From assembly GCF_003589595.1 (NCBI RefSeq), contig NW_020653900.1, positions 5,562,817 to 5,626,816 of the forward strand: 64,000 nt of DNA. Direction: 5' to 3'. Within the stretch, counting starts at the first letter, position 1, and each line of letters starts with the position of its first letter. Position numbers and translations under genes: made by a program. This document shows positions 41,475 to 51,598 of the stretch, piece after piece. Source of the stretch: Hyposmocoma kahamanoa. Taxonomy: Eukaryota; Arthropoda; Insecta; Lepidoptera; Cosmopterigidae. Under the pieces are notes generated by a model. That model was not told the DNA's origin, did not search any database, and worked only from the letters and a program-made list of their open reading frames with translations.

Positions 41475-42176
41475 TTAGACGTCTCAAATCTCTTTTTTTT
41501 TTCTTTTTTTTTTTAATTTATTGCTGGCCATGGAAACAAAGCCCTTCAGCCGAAAACATAACAATAAGTTTTTCTGTAAATATGGCCGCCACAAAGAGGA
41601 TAGGCAATTTGAGGTGGCGTGCTTGGATTGACTCGGGATTCCTTAGAACGGGCCGATACGGGTATTTTAGTTCGAGATTCGTATAATTTCGCGTTTTAAT
41701 CTTCGACTAAGGCACAATAGCACTTTCCTATTCCACTTTAAACTAGATTTCACAAAATAATTGAAAGTCAAAATAAAAACGACACTTTTCCCTACAAAAG
41801 GTCCAGAGCGAATCCCTCTCAAATCTCGGGTCGGTGGTGTTGCAGTGCTATTCTCCAAGTTCTCACCACCAGTTCTAAAGCGGGCTTACTATCTGTTATT
41901 ATTTTATTTTTCACTTGGTTACGATATGGAAATAAATAATGAACATTTTAGCTATGTGTCACGTTAAGAAACTGGATTTATTAAAAGTCAGAATATTTAA
42001 AGTAATAATAATTAGGCATGAAATAACAAATAATTAACATCTTATAATAACGACTTAGTAAATCAAACTTATTGAGATAAATAGATTTTTCTTTCAGAGT
42101 TTGTGTAATAGCAGAAACAATTGAATAATATTTAAAAAATTGTAACATTTTAAGATTTACACGATAGTCTTCGCTA

Positions 42177-42236
42177 GAAAGGCGAAATTACTAACCTCTA
42201 AAAGAATCCTTTTACAGGTTAGTAATTTCGCCTTTC
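42177..42236. repeat. Perfect 21-bp inverted repeat upstream of GOLGA7
   Basis: GAAAGGCGAAATTACTAACC plus T (42177-42197) is exactly complementary to 42216-42236 across an 18-bp loop. It lies about 380 bp before the GOLGA7 start codon. Confidence 0.75.
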
Positions 42237-42613
42237 CAGGGACGAAATTCATGAAAAAAATGAAATTTTTTAATTTTCAAGTTAAACTTAAAATAAATAA
42301 AATTACTGGCTAATTTGGCATCATTTTGGTATATTTCGGTGTTGTGCTCATTCAGTAATGAGCCGCCATGCTTGCAAGTTTGCAGTAGTCGTATTACCTT
42401 GGCAACACTGAAAATGTCATTTGCTGTTTTTTGGGGCGAAGAAATCATCTAATAGTCTGTGGAAGAAATCAACGAGAAAGTTGTGTTTTTGCGTCATTTT
42501 CCCTCGTTAATAGCGTATCAAAGTTGCTACAATGCCTATGATATGATCAATTATATTCTCCGTGTACATTTGTATATTTATTTCGTGCGTGAACTTTGAA
42601 ACGGAGAGCGAAA

Positions 42614-42766
42614 ATGGCAAATAATCGTATACCGTCGGGTCCGAACACTCCAGGTAGTCAGCAGACGCCTACACAGCAAGGAACAAAGATTTTTATACAA
42701 AGAGACTACTCGGAAGGGACTGCAGTAAAGTTCCAGACGAGATTCCCTCCCGAATTGGAGGATAGG
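42614..42766 (+). CDS. GOLGA7: GOLGA7 exon 1
   Basis: Codes residues 1-51: [19 protein letters not shown], then [16 protein letters not shown] to ELEDR. The donor is GTAAGT. An upstream in-frame extension to 42596 lacks an ATG. Confidence 0.94.
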
Positions 42767-45700
42767 GTAAGTGAAAGTCATATTGTTTATCTAATGTCAA
42801 GAAGGCAAGATAAACGTGGTGACTCCGACTAGATTAGTTTATCTATCTAAACTAGTGACTGGAAATATTTATTAGATGATTTCATGTTATAATCGCAGGG
42901 CTATAATGAGTTTGTTGCACACATAAACTCTATATATTGTGACTCACATTAAAAGTTGGGTTGCTTTTTGTTCTACAATCGCAAGTATTATAATAGACAT
43001 AATGTATCAGTACTTTCGATCGTGTATGAATGCAGAAAATTGTATCATGTTAAATAGTGTCATAAGCATGCCTCTAAGTTCCATGTTTATTGATATACAA
43101 CCATGGATAAAAAATGCAATAATTCCTGTATTCTTTTATTTTTCAATTTTAGTGAAGCAACATGCTCTTTAGCTCCAATATTTATCGAGCCAACAGAATA
43201 TGTAACGAAAATTATTCAAATTGATAAATTTTGGTACCTGTCTAATAAATTATAATGAAATGAAATAAATTGTATATAATTATAATAAATTCTCATTGTT
43301 TGTTATAAAGAATCATTGAATTCTTCTCCATATGAACAGGAACCATCAATTGATTCCTCATTAACATTAATTATGAATTCTTGAGTACACAAATTGTGAA
43401 ACGCAACATCACGAGTCCAGTCAGACAATATCTTCTTTATTGAACCTGCTTGTATTCATGATTACAATTTCTTCAAAAATAACGTCATTTGTTATAAAAA
43501 TCAAATCGAAAATGCATTAGGACGTCACTAATTGATCAGAATTCAAACTGTCAAAAGTGAAATAAATGGTTGAATGGAGTTAGATATGACCTGCAGAATT
43601 ACATGAAACCTTGCGTGAATGACCTGTGATGATGAAATATAAATATTAGACAACGTCACATTAATATGTTGGTATTGGAATTCCAAAGTCAGTAACTAAA
43701 GCACTTGTATAATGGAAATTGGAAAAAACTACAGTGCCACGGACCCATATACAGGAAAGTTAGTTTTTCTTCTTGACCCAGCTGGGGATTGGACCTGGGA
43801 CTTCAGAAATGGCTACTAAAAACCATTGTGCAAGCCGCAAGAGGTACTGGCAAGAGGTGAAGAAGTTCTCTAGTACAGTACTCTCATAACAACTGTGTTA
43901 CATGCTACTCAAATCTCATTATCACAAGATTAACAACCAAGTCTTTGTACAAGCAGAGAGCAAAACACTTTTGAAAATAATTGTAAATAAAAAATGTATT
44001 ATATTTAACAGCTTTTTTATTTTTCACATTTACAACGTTGTTGCGATACATCTTCTTCTTCTATTTTTTAATTCTGGGTTTTCAGTCTGAGATGCAATAA
44101 TAGTCAGTGTCAGTGATCATAATAAATAATAAAATAAATTATTGGGAATGTGTTCTTTATTTATATGTACTGTAAAACACGCATGGTTGATTATCCAACC
44201 TATAGAAATATCTACGGACTAGAGTTACTGACATAATTAATAATATATTTAGGTTGAAATTTAAAAGCGATTTATAAACATTGTTAAATGTGTCTCTACA
44301 TAGACATAACAACTCATTTATTATTTGAAAAACTTCCAGGTTGACCGTCAAACATTTGAATACACAATGGACCGCTTGAATGAGCATTTCGAGATGGCAG
44401 AGACGGCTGATTGTAGTACGTACTGTGAAGGATGCCTTGCTTGCTTGACTGCATATTTCATTTACATTTGTACAGAGACACATTATGAAAAGGTAAGTGT
44501 TTAGACATCTTTCATTTAGTAGCAGTAGAGCTTCTTGTGAAAGTGTTCATCCAGGGAAGTACTGTCACCTTATTTCTGCTTTAAATATAATAATTAATAT
44601 AATATAATTTCAAGCATTAATACGGTTTTGAAGGATAAGGCTGCGGGTGACACATGGGACTTATTAACTTCTTATGCCTCATTCAGGATGACGTCAATGC
44701 TCCTCAGATTTGACATTTAAAGAGTGGTAGTGCAACTGTTATGGACAGTCGTGTTGCTTACCACCAAGCGCACGACTTGTTCGTTCGGTGACTTGATATT
44801 ATGAAAAATTAAAATTTATGGTCTTTGCCTTCTCCCTCGTTTTGGGGGAGGAGACAGAAGACTACTTGTGTAAGGTAAATAGAGACATTTTTTATCTGCT
44901 TTTACAACTCAGTATTACCATATATACAACTATTTTTACTAATTATTTGTCTGTAACTTTTGACAGCCATTTCTTTGAAACCAATGTTCTTTTTTACAAC
45001 TTTTACATATTCTATTTTTGATAAATAATTAATACAAACTGTAATTTAAATACTAAACTGAGAAGACAGACCACCACAAAAGACACCAGTCTTTCGCTTG
45101 TTGTTAACTTGCAACTCTGTGTACTATTTGTTGTACGTATATAATTATATTGGAAGTAAAATGAATAGCTCCGCAGCTTTGCAGTTTTTTATCTGACCTG
45201 GGCACTAGTAACGTTTGATTCTAAGTAAAGCTAAATTATTGAAATTTCATTTATGTCTGAATTTTTCCATGAATCCTTTAGAGATAATTATATTTGGCTG
45301 TTACTGTAGGAAATTGTCTGGTTAACCCGTGGTTGGACAGTATGGACAGTAATGGCCTGTACCGCAGAAATGAATATCAGAATATGAATATGGGGTTACC
45401 CGTTTCACATCATGAATCTTAAAAACAACATTTATGGGCTTTGGAGTGCGATTCCCAAGTGCTCTTGTGTAGTTGCCACTAACTGCTTCTCCATAAAGAA
45501 GTATCAACAATGTATTGACAAAATTATAGAATTCACATTGAACATTTTATATTGAATCAGTATAAGCACTATGGTACATAGAAAAGTTGATAGATAGATA
45601 AACACTTTATTGCTCACAACAAGAACAAGAATAGTATACATAAACAACTTAAAACGAATGTGGGCAAAGACGGTAGCTACCTCTTCCAGACAACCTTTTA

Positions 45701-46516
45701 GGTAGAGGAAAGCTAATCAGAGTGGGAGATGTAGTGTGCCAATTTTTATAAATAAAAATTATTTTTATAAGTAAAAAATAGAATAAAAAAAACACATAGT
45801 AATTTATCAAATTGCACCCCTTATGGGAGAATAGCATAAGTGGAGTTCCGTCGAAAACGTTTATTGCTCCATTAGATACAGAAAAATATAACACGCATCC
45901 TCTCCAATTATTTAATTCTATAGACTGCTATTGTAGGTAGAGGTACAAGAATTGGAGAGGATGTGGGTTATATTTTTCTGTATCTAATGGAGCAATAAAC
46001 ATGTTTGACATAACTCCACTTATGCCATTCTTACATGAGAGGTGCGTAAATAGTTTAGAAATGTAGTGAGATTTTTGTGCTCAGTACTATTTAAGTACTT
46101 TCCATGAATGGATTAAGAATCAAGGTGAATTGATGTGATTAGGTGCAATTACAAAAATATGTAGATAACAAATTGGAATTCAAGAGTATGATTCCTTGTT
46201 TCAAAAGTTTTGTATGAATAACTTTATGGGTACTAATATTAATTAGAAGAAGCTAGAGTCCTAGGAGAGAATAAAGTTTTACTACATATTACAAGCCTTT
46301 GTTAAATCACTAATCTACTTGTTTCTCTATCCCCAGCACTTAAGAAAAATATCAAAATTCATCGCAACGCAGAACGAAAGAGTGTATAATCCACGTGGAA
46401 TACATATAACGGATCCAATATTAAGAGGACTACGTGTAATAGAGATTACCATAATCGACCTACCGAACTGCCAGAGTCCAACGGGTAACTCAGGGTCCCA
46501 GATAAGGCACACTTGA
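42614..46516 (+). CDS. GOLGA7: GOLGA7 (GCP16) homologue, complete three-exon gene (161 aa)
   Basis: Exons 42614-42766, 44340-44492 and 46337-46516 join in phase 0 at both introns. Conserved blocks: [20 protein letters not shown] and PELEDR (exon 1), [12 protein letters not shown] and CTETHYEK (exon 2), and [19 protein letters not shown] with [10 protein letters not shown] (exon 3). This is the ERF4/GOLGA7 family, the small Golgi/ER partner that stabilises a DHHC palmitoyltransferase (DHHC9-type) acting on Ras-like proteins. Cys83 and Cys86 match the cysteines reported as palmitoylated in the mammalian protein. The protein is longer than human GOLGA7 (about 137 aa), with a low-complexity N-terminus and a [19 protein letters not shown] tail. 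The start ATG has good context (AAAATGG). Introns 1 and 2 carry a transposon X relic and repeats. Confidence 0.95.
43040..43582 (+). mobile_element. Transposon X, copy 1 (uninterrupted), in GOLGA7 intron 1
   Basis: It is homologous along its length to 50652-51674 once two MITEs there are removed, in opposite orientation. It contains the tails of two converging ORFs. The plus strand ends [15 protein letters not shown] with FWYLSNKL and a stop. The minus strand ends [19 protein letters not shown] and GEEFNDSL with a stop. The right terminus is degenerate (AAATAAATGGTTGAATGGAG). The left end is approximate. Confidence 0.7.
44340..44492 (+). CDS. GOLGA7: GOLGA7 exon 2
   Basis: Codes residues 52-102: [36 protein letters not shown] and [15 protein letters not shown]. 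The acceptor is CTTCCAG and the donor GTAAGT. It holds the palmitoylation cysteines. Confidence 0.95.
44518..44812 (+). repeat. Dispersed repeat family B, copy 9, in GOLGA7 intron 2
   Basis: It begins AGCAGTAGAGCTTCTTGTG just 26 bp after exon 2 and ends TTGATATTATGAAAAATT. It is diverged from the family. Confidence 0.75.
45330..45590 (+). repeat. Dispersed repeat family J, copy 2
   Basis: It shares CTGCTTCTCCATAAAGAAGT, ATTGACAAAATTAT and CATTTTATATTGAATCAG with 37420-37665. A GATAGATAAACACTTTATTG motif follows at 45592, common in lepidopteran repeats. Confidence 0.55.
45814..46045. mobile_element. Foldback element with about 90-bp arms
   Basis: The left arm (GCACCCCTTATGGGAGAATA, AGCATAAGTGGAGTT, TTTATTGCTCCATTAGATAC, ATCCTCTCCAATT) is complementary to 45952-46045. 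The loop is about 40 bp. It lies about 290 bp before GOLGA7 exon 3. Confidence 0.8.
46337..46516 (+). CDS. GOLGA7: GOLGA7 exon 3 and stop
   Basis: Codes residues 103-161: [39 protein letters not shown] and [20 protein letters not shown], then TGA at 46514-46516. The acceptor is CCCCAG. Confidence 0.95.
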   Translation, partial: HLRKISKFIATQNERVYNPRGIHITDPILRGLRVIEITIIDLPNCQSPTGNSGSQIRHT

Positions 46517-47400
46517 CCACCACACGAGAACAGGGAATTTTTCATGTAACAATCACGGTACTGGTTTTAAATACCAGTCCGTTGTGCTAATAGAAAAACA
46601 TTGAAACAATTGGCTTTAAAATTTGCTTCTGTTTAGTGTGAATGAAAGAAATTTATTAGTGTAAAAAAACAATGTTTGGAAGTTAACAGTGATTTAGAGT
46701 ATAATTAGTTTTTGTGAAGTTCGTATGAAAATGAAGTAGTTGCGGTAGATATCTTGTTGTACTGAAGTTACATACTTCAATACTGACACACATATGGGTA
46801 TATAAGGTATCTGTATCTATTTTTAGGGCATGTTTCCTATATTAGCTCTAGGACCTTGGTTCTAATCTGTTATCACTATATAATTGATTGAGAACTTTTA
46901 AAGCTTTGCAGTAAACCTAGTTTACAACTAGGTAATTTAATGTGGATGTCAATTGAGGAGACCAAGAAAAGAACGATTACAATCATCTATTTAAGTTACA
47001 CGCTGAGCATATTTTTCCTAAATCAGGGAAAGGCTAATGGAGTGCAACATCCTGAAAAATTAACTTTTAGTTTTAGGCATAAAATGCTTGAGACTAAATG
47101 GTAGAAAAGTTGAAGAAGATTATTAAAAATTTTTTTAGGTAAAATGAATTACACACATTATGTCAACATTGACTTTATTTCAGATAGCATTTTTACATAT
47201 CTTTTTCACCAATGTTGAACAGTTTTCCAAATTATTATTTTTTTAATTCTCCTCAAGTGACTTTGTTCATTCTTTACCTCAACTCTTCAATTTTTATGGA
47301 AATGAATAGCTGTTTCTTTTCATACATTTAAGTATCGAACTATCTGTTGTGTATAGTGTGGGGGTTTTGTTCATGTAGCAAATAATGAACAATTACTTAC
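46517..47400 (+). other. GOLGA7 3' flank, probably 3' UTR
   Basis: There is no repeat family or ORF of note, unlike the surrounding DNA, which fits untranslated mRNA. No AATAAA was found close by. The nearest canonical hexamer I found downstream is at 48156-48161, so the transcript end is uncertain. Confidence 0.35.
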
Positions 47401-48228
47401 ATGTAAGAAATTAAACTATTTTTTCGGTTCTTAATCGCTTATATTTGTTTTTTCAAACGAAACCTGGCCCTTTTGGCCTGGCGCTGGCCGATTGCAGGTC
47501 CCTTGGTTGGATTAGATCTGCAAAAATACTTTCATTATCTATGTTTAACAATCGCAAAACCACAAGAACTCGAAAACCTTACATTGCAAACCCGTAACAC
47601 TATCTTTTGAGTTATTGACGTCAATAGTTTTAAGTACAACCAAGATATCTGCCGTTCGTGACGTGCGTATAGGTTCATTGTTTAGTAGTAGCGCCATTTG
47701 AATCTCATAAAAAATTCAATAGTTCCAAATTGTTCTCGCTCCGTCTACCGTCCTTCGCCGTGACCTCTTCGGGTGATAAACAAAATCCACTCTCTGGAAA
47801 TTTAACGTGGAAAAATGGATTTATGTACCAGTGTATGAATTTTTTTTTGTCACGTTTCACCACATGAAGTATATTTTTCCATTTGAAAAAGCTCACTTTC
47901 CCATTTATTTTTCCAAGTTACGAAGATACCAGTATTAAGGTGAAATGGAAATTATTCCCAATTTAGCAAAGCGTTGTTGATGCTGAAATATGCCTTATGA
48001 CAAAAAATGCTATATTTTTTAATACTAATAATATTTGTTAGACTTTATCGTGTATCAATTTATCGTATGTGTATATATTGTAAATATTAGGTATATCAAT
48101 TGTGGTCATGATGAAACGGTATGGTCTATAAAAATCCTGAAAATGTTCGTAAGAAAATAAAAAGGACGTAAATATTTTAAAAACAGTTGTTAAAACCCAA
48201 AACATGCTCCCCTAAAAAAACATTTCGA
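47400..48228. other. Degenerate repeat DNA with an unrecognised minus-strand ORF
   Basis: Positions 47405-47470 resemble the block at 5256 and 5510. A minus-strand ORF at 47705-47896 reads KFIHWYINPFFHVKFPES, GFCLSPEEVTAKDGRRS and ENNLELLNFL with a stop. It looks like a real protein tail, but I do not recognise it. Confidence 0.35.
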
Positions 48229-48579
48229 ATGCGCTTGCGCCCTTTCTACAAAACGCTGGCAACGTACAAGCCGCGCTGCTACATTTGTATGAAGCTACCA
48301 CACTTATTACACTATGTACATATTGAAGGCCAGCGAGAGAAGAAAATCAGTCTTAACTCTCCCGGGCCGATTTCAGGTTGCACTATGGTACCGTACGTCT
48401 ATGCGGTCGTTACCCTGGTACGGCGCGCTCTGTATCTGACTGCTGAAGCTTTATTCGGGACCCGCTTCTTAAGTACATTCAAGCCCTTTCGAAAACAAAC
48501 ACCAGAAAAGCAAGAGAATCCTGCAAAGGAAAACGGTTCACTCATCCATCCTTCAAATTCCCAAGTAAACGAAAAATAA
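48229..48579 (+). CDS. Hypothetical protein or terminal exon
   Basis: This is a 116-codon ORF ending TAA at 48577-48579. AATAAA overlaps the stop (48578-48583). Within it a plausible acceptor (GCCGATTTCAG at about 48376) precedes (G)CTMVPYVYAVVTLVRRALY, LTAEALFGTRFLSTFKPF and a polar tail to NEK. The stretch after that acceptor is more GC-rich and protein-like than the part before it. I therefore suspect a last exon of about 200 bp rather than a single-exon gene. The segment is partly hydrophobic. No family is recognised, and no partner exon was found between GOLGA7 and here. Confidence 0.3.
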   Translation: MRLRPFYKTLATYKPRCYICMKLPHLLHYVHIEGQREKKISLNSPGPISGCTMVPYVYAVVTLVRRALYLTAEALFGTRFLSTFKPFRKQTPEKQENPAKENGSLIHPSNSQVNEK

Positions 48580-48758
48580 TAAAAGTTTTTTTATGAGATT
48601 CTGGCCTACTTTAATATTGACATATGGTATTTCATTTATAGTCTGCTGTAGCTTTAGCACTTAGTGAGTTTTTCAAAATTATTAGATAGTAATATGATGG
48701 CGATTCTGTTGTGCACATTTCTAGAAAAATAATTCGTGAGTCGCGTTTTGTGGCCGGT

Positions 48759-48796
48759 ACAAGTTTAGCCTGATGACGTCATCAGACTAAACTTGT
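48759..48796. repeat. 38-bp palindrome centred on TGACGTCA
   Basis: ACAAGTTTAGCCTGATGACG is followed without spacer by CGTCATCAGACTAAACTTGT (sharing the central CG), a palindrome with one mismatched pair. The centre is a perfect CRE/ATF octamer. It may be a small foldback or a protein-binding site. Confidence 0.7.
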
Positions 48797-48799
48797 TTA

Positions 48800-49537
48800 T
48801 TAATTCCGCTACGTGCATGCTATTTGTTACCAGCATGTTCTGATAATCCTGCACTATATGTAAGTACGCAATGTCCTATATCAAATTCGAAAATGTGCAC
48901 AAGGGCGTGTCCATTTTTTTTTCTATGGATTTAGAAAATGTATTCGACAGAATGGCATATATAAGTGTTTTGTGTAAAGATTATGACTCAAAGATTTTTC
49001 TAAAACTGTAATGACTGATTTTCACACGTAGTAAGAGACTCCTTCTGCCAAAATGTTCTTCCAAAATGAGGAGAAATTCTATTTATTGTAAATCTTTTTA
49101 TTGAGTCTATTTTATACTTAAACAATTGTAATTTTTTAATTTTTACAATCCTGCAGCTCCCAGTTCGTCATTGAACTAATACTCTCCACATTTTTCTCGA
49201 ACTTTGGCATTTTCTTCTTTTAAATTAAATTTGAATGGTATTAGACTCAATAAAAAGCATTCTTAGTTGATTGAATTTGTAATAGTTGAAATAGGGTTAA
49301 AAGTTATGACATTTGTAATTTTTATGGAGTGGTAGGACAAGTGTTCGTGGAGGACCGTATTTGGCCTCTTTACACGCAATGCACTGAATTATTTACTTAT
49401 GCGTGATTATGAATGTACACGAGCTGCAGTTTTAAAGCACATTGAATGCAGTAAGTGTAAACTGCACGCCGACTGTGCTGACAGTCGGAAATTCTGTTGC
49501 AGTCGGCGTGTTGACTAAGTTCGTTAGCTAATAATAA
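48800..49537. other. No gene recognised
   Basis: AT-rich sequence. A short inverted repeat (CACGCCGACTG and CAGTCGGCGTG) lies at about 49466-49511. Nothing else is supported. Confidence 0.4.
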
Positions 49538-50407
49538 TCTCAGTACTAAAAACCAACCTCAAAAGTCATTCGTCCCCTAGTTTGCCTCCCTTGGAAGTGG
49601 AACATTTTCTTCAAATTTAAATAGGACAACTACTGAGGTTTTAAATAGGACAACTCTTATACCAACACAAAAGGAATCATTAGGATTGGTTGACAAATGC
49701 GAGAGTTGCGGAGTTATTGCGTAACAAACATAAAAAAAAAACAGAATAAAGAAAGAATATAATCTAAGGCGATTATCACACTGCACCGTGTCCCGCGATG
49801 GAGCGCGAGATGCGGAATCACGCGCGCGGTTGCGGAGACGTGACGCAGACCTGCGTCAACGCGCGGTTTTACCTGCGCGGAGGGAGCGGTCTAGCGGCCC
49901 CGCGTTACTTAAAGTACTCGCTTCACAGTTGATCGCCGTAGTGATTGTGTATGTAGCGGAGATCCTTCTTTGACAAGAATGGTTAATAATACAGAACTCA
50001 TTCAGGACGCTGCAGTTACACTATTTGGTTTTTGTTAAAAAAGGCACCGAAGATATTGGATACATCCCTTTTTACGAACCGTATTGATAAATGGATAATT
50101 TCAACTTCATTACAAAGATTTAGGAAAATGTGAAGATAAATTTGGTCGATTTTCAATAGCAAATATAAATTTATCGACGTCGAGATATATTGTGGAAAAC
50201 TGAACATGTCCTTAAGCTTAAAAATCTGCGTAGGTGGAGAAGCGTTGTCAGTGTGTTCGACGGCGCGTGTTTTCCATACAAACTACTTACTTACTGGTAC
50301 TTCAGTACAACGTTAAAAAACGCTGCTCCACGCTCAGTCGCGGGGCGTGGTGTAGTGTGATAATCGCCTAATTGAGAACCTCCTTCTTTTTTGAAGTCGG
50401 TTATAAT
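49538..50407 (-). repeat. Dispersed repeat family E, copy 6, split by a MITE
   Basis: The left piece (49538-49767) opens CTCAGTACTAAAAACCAACC. The right piece (50369-50407) is TAATTGAGAACCTCCTTC plus TTTTTTGAAGTCGG. Both are in the family order. Confidence 0.8.
49768..50368. mobile_element. MITE family F (601 bp), nested in repeat E
   Basis: The left end GGCGATTATCACACTGCACC is mirrored on the right by GGCGATTATCACACTACACC. TAA flanks both sides (49765-49767 and 50369-50371). The terminal 100 bp are CpG-rich and the core is AT-rich. It has no coding capacity. It is PIF/Harbinger-like. Confidence 0.88.
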
Positions 50408-50823
50408 GGATAAGCTATCTTAACCCGTCCGTGGGTAGTACTTAATTGGAACGCACACAATAATGTCACTACTTTGTGCCGTAGTGCTTGTATTGTTTTG
50501 TTTTTGAATTTTGTTAGTCCCTAGTTATTTATACTTCTCTATGGACAAGCAGTGGGTAGCAACTACACATAAAGCATTTCATCGGCTAAATTCGTACACG
50601 TCATAACATCCATTAATGTGAACTTATGGATAGGCACAAAATACAGAATTATACTCCGTCCAACTATTTATTTAACTTTTGAAAGCATTAGAATTCGTCT
50701 AATCAATTAGTGATGTTCTAATGCGTTTCTGATTCGATTTTTTATAATAATGATTTTGTTTATGAAGAAGTTTTAATGGTGAATGTGAGCGGGTTTAAAA
50801 AAGAAGATATTGTCTAATTGGAA

Positions 50824-51051
50824 CATTGACTTACAAATAAATGGACGACGGATCTAATACAAAAACCACGAAAAAAATGTCCCAAGTCAACCTATTCGAA
50901 ATTTAAATTGTAATGTCATCGCAGTATCGCGCTGTCAGTAGAACAAATGAAGACTAAAGCGGAGTGTCGCGCTCTGTATACGATTTTAGCGCCTTACAAG
51001 TGCGGACACTTTTTAGCGCGGACCCGACGTCCATATAATTGTAAGTCAATG
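50824..51051 (-). mobile_element. MITE family A, copy 4 (228-bp short form)
   Basis: It is flanked by exact AATTGGAA duplicates (50816-50823 and 51052-51059). Relative to copies 1-3 it lacks about 58 bp internally (the part with AGCTTTTTCATATTCC and GCAAGCAAAATTAGACAG) and has extra substitutions, so it is a distinct subfamily. Confidence 0.92.
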
Positions 51052-51370
51052 AATTGGAATCGTGATGTTGCATTTGACAATTTGTGTACTCGAGAATTAA
51101 TAATTAATATTAATGAGGATGATGATTCCCGTTCATATGGAAAAGAATCCGACGATTCATTATAATAAACAATAAGAATTACACATAATTATTTATATTT
51201 ATTTCATTACATTATAATTTATTAGACAGGTACCAAAATGTATCAACTCGAGTAATCTTCATTACATAATCTGTTGACTCGTTATATATCGGAGTTAAAG
51301 AGAACGTCGCTGCACTAAAATGAAAAAATAAAAGAGTCCAGGAAGTATTGCATTTTTTGTCTATGGTTGT

Positions 51371-51598
51371 CATTGACTTACAATTATATGGACGTCGGGT
51401 CCGCGCTAAAAAGTGTCCGCACTTGTAAGGCGCTAAAATCGTATACAGAGCGCCAAACTCCGCTTTAGTCTTCATTTGTTCTACTGATAGCGCGATACTG
51501 CGATGACATTACAATTTAAATTTCGAATAGATTGACTTGGGACATTTTTTTCGTGGTTTTTGTATTAGACCCGTCGTCCATTTATTTGTAAGTCAATG
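51371..51598 (+). mobile_element. MITE family A, copy 5 (228-bp short form)
   Basis: It is flanked by exact ATGGTTGT duplicates (51363-51370 and 51599-51606). It is nearly identical to copy 4 but inverted relative to it, so the two can pair with about 320 bp between them. Confidence 0.92.

Noticed and set aside
42596..42613. Earlier GOLGA7 start giving six extra residues
   Set aside because: There is no ATG at 42596 (the codon is TTG), while the ATG at 42614 has a good context.
44818..45021. 67-codon ORF in GOLGA7 intron 2
   Set aside because: It is a hydrophobic, AT-driven ORF with no splice context in frame with GOLGA7.
50947..51475. Two ORFs starting MKTKAECRALYTILAPYKC / MKTKAEFGALYTILAPYKC
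   Set aside because: They look like conserved paralogous proteins but are just the two MITE A copies read in the same frame from inverted positions.
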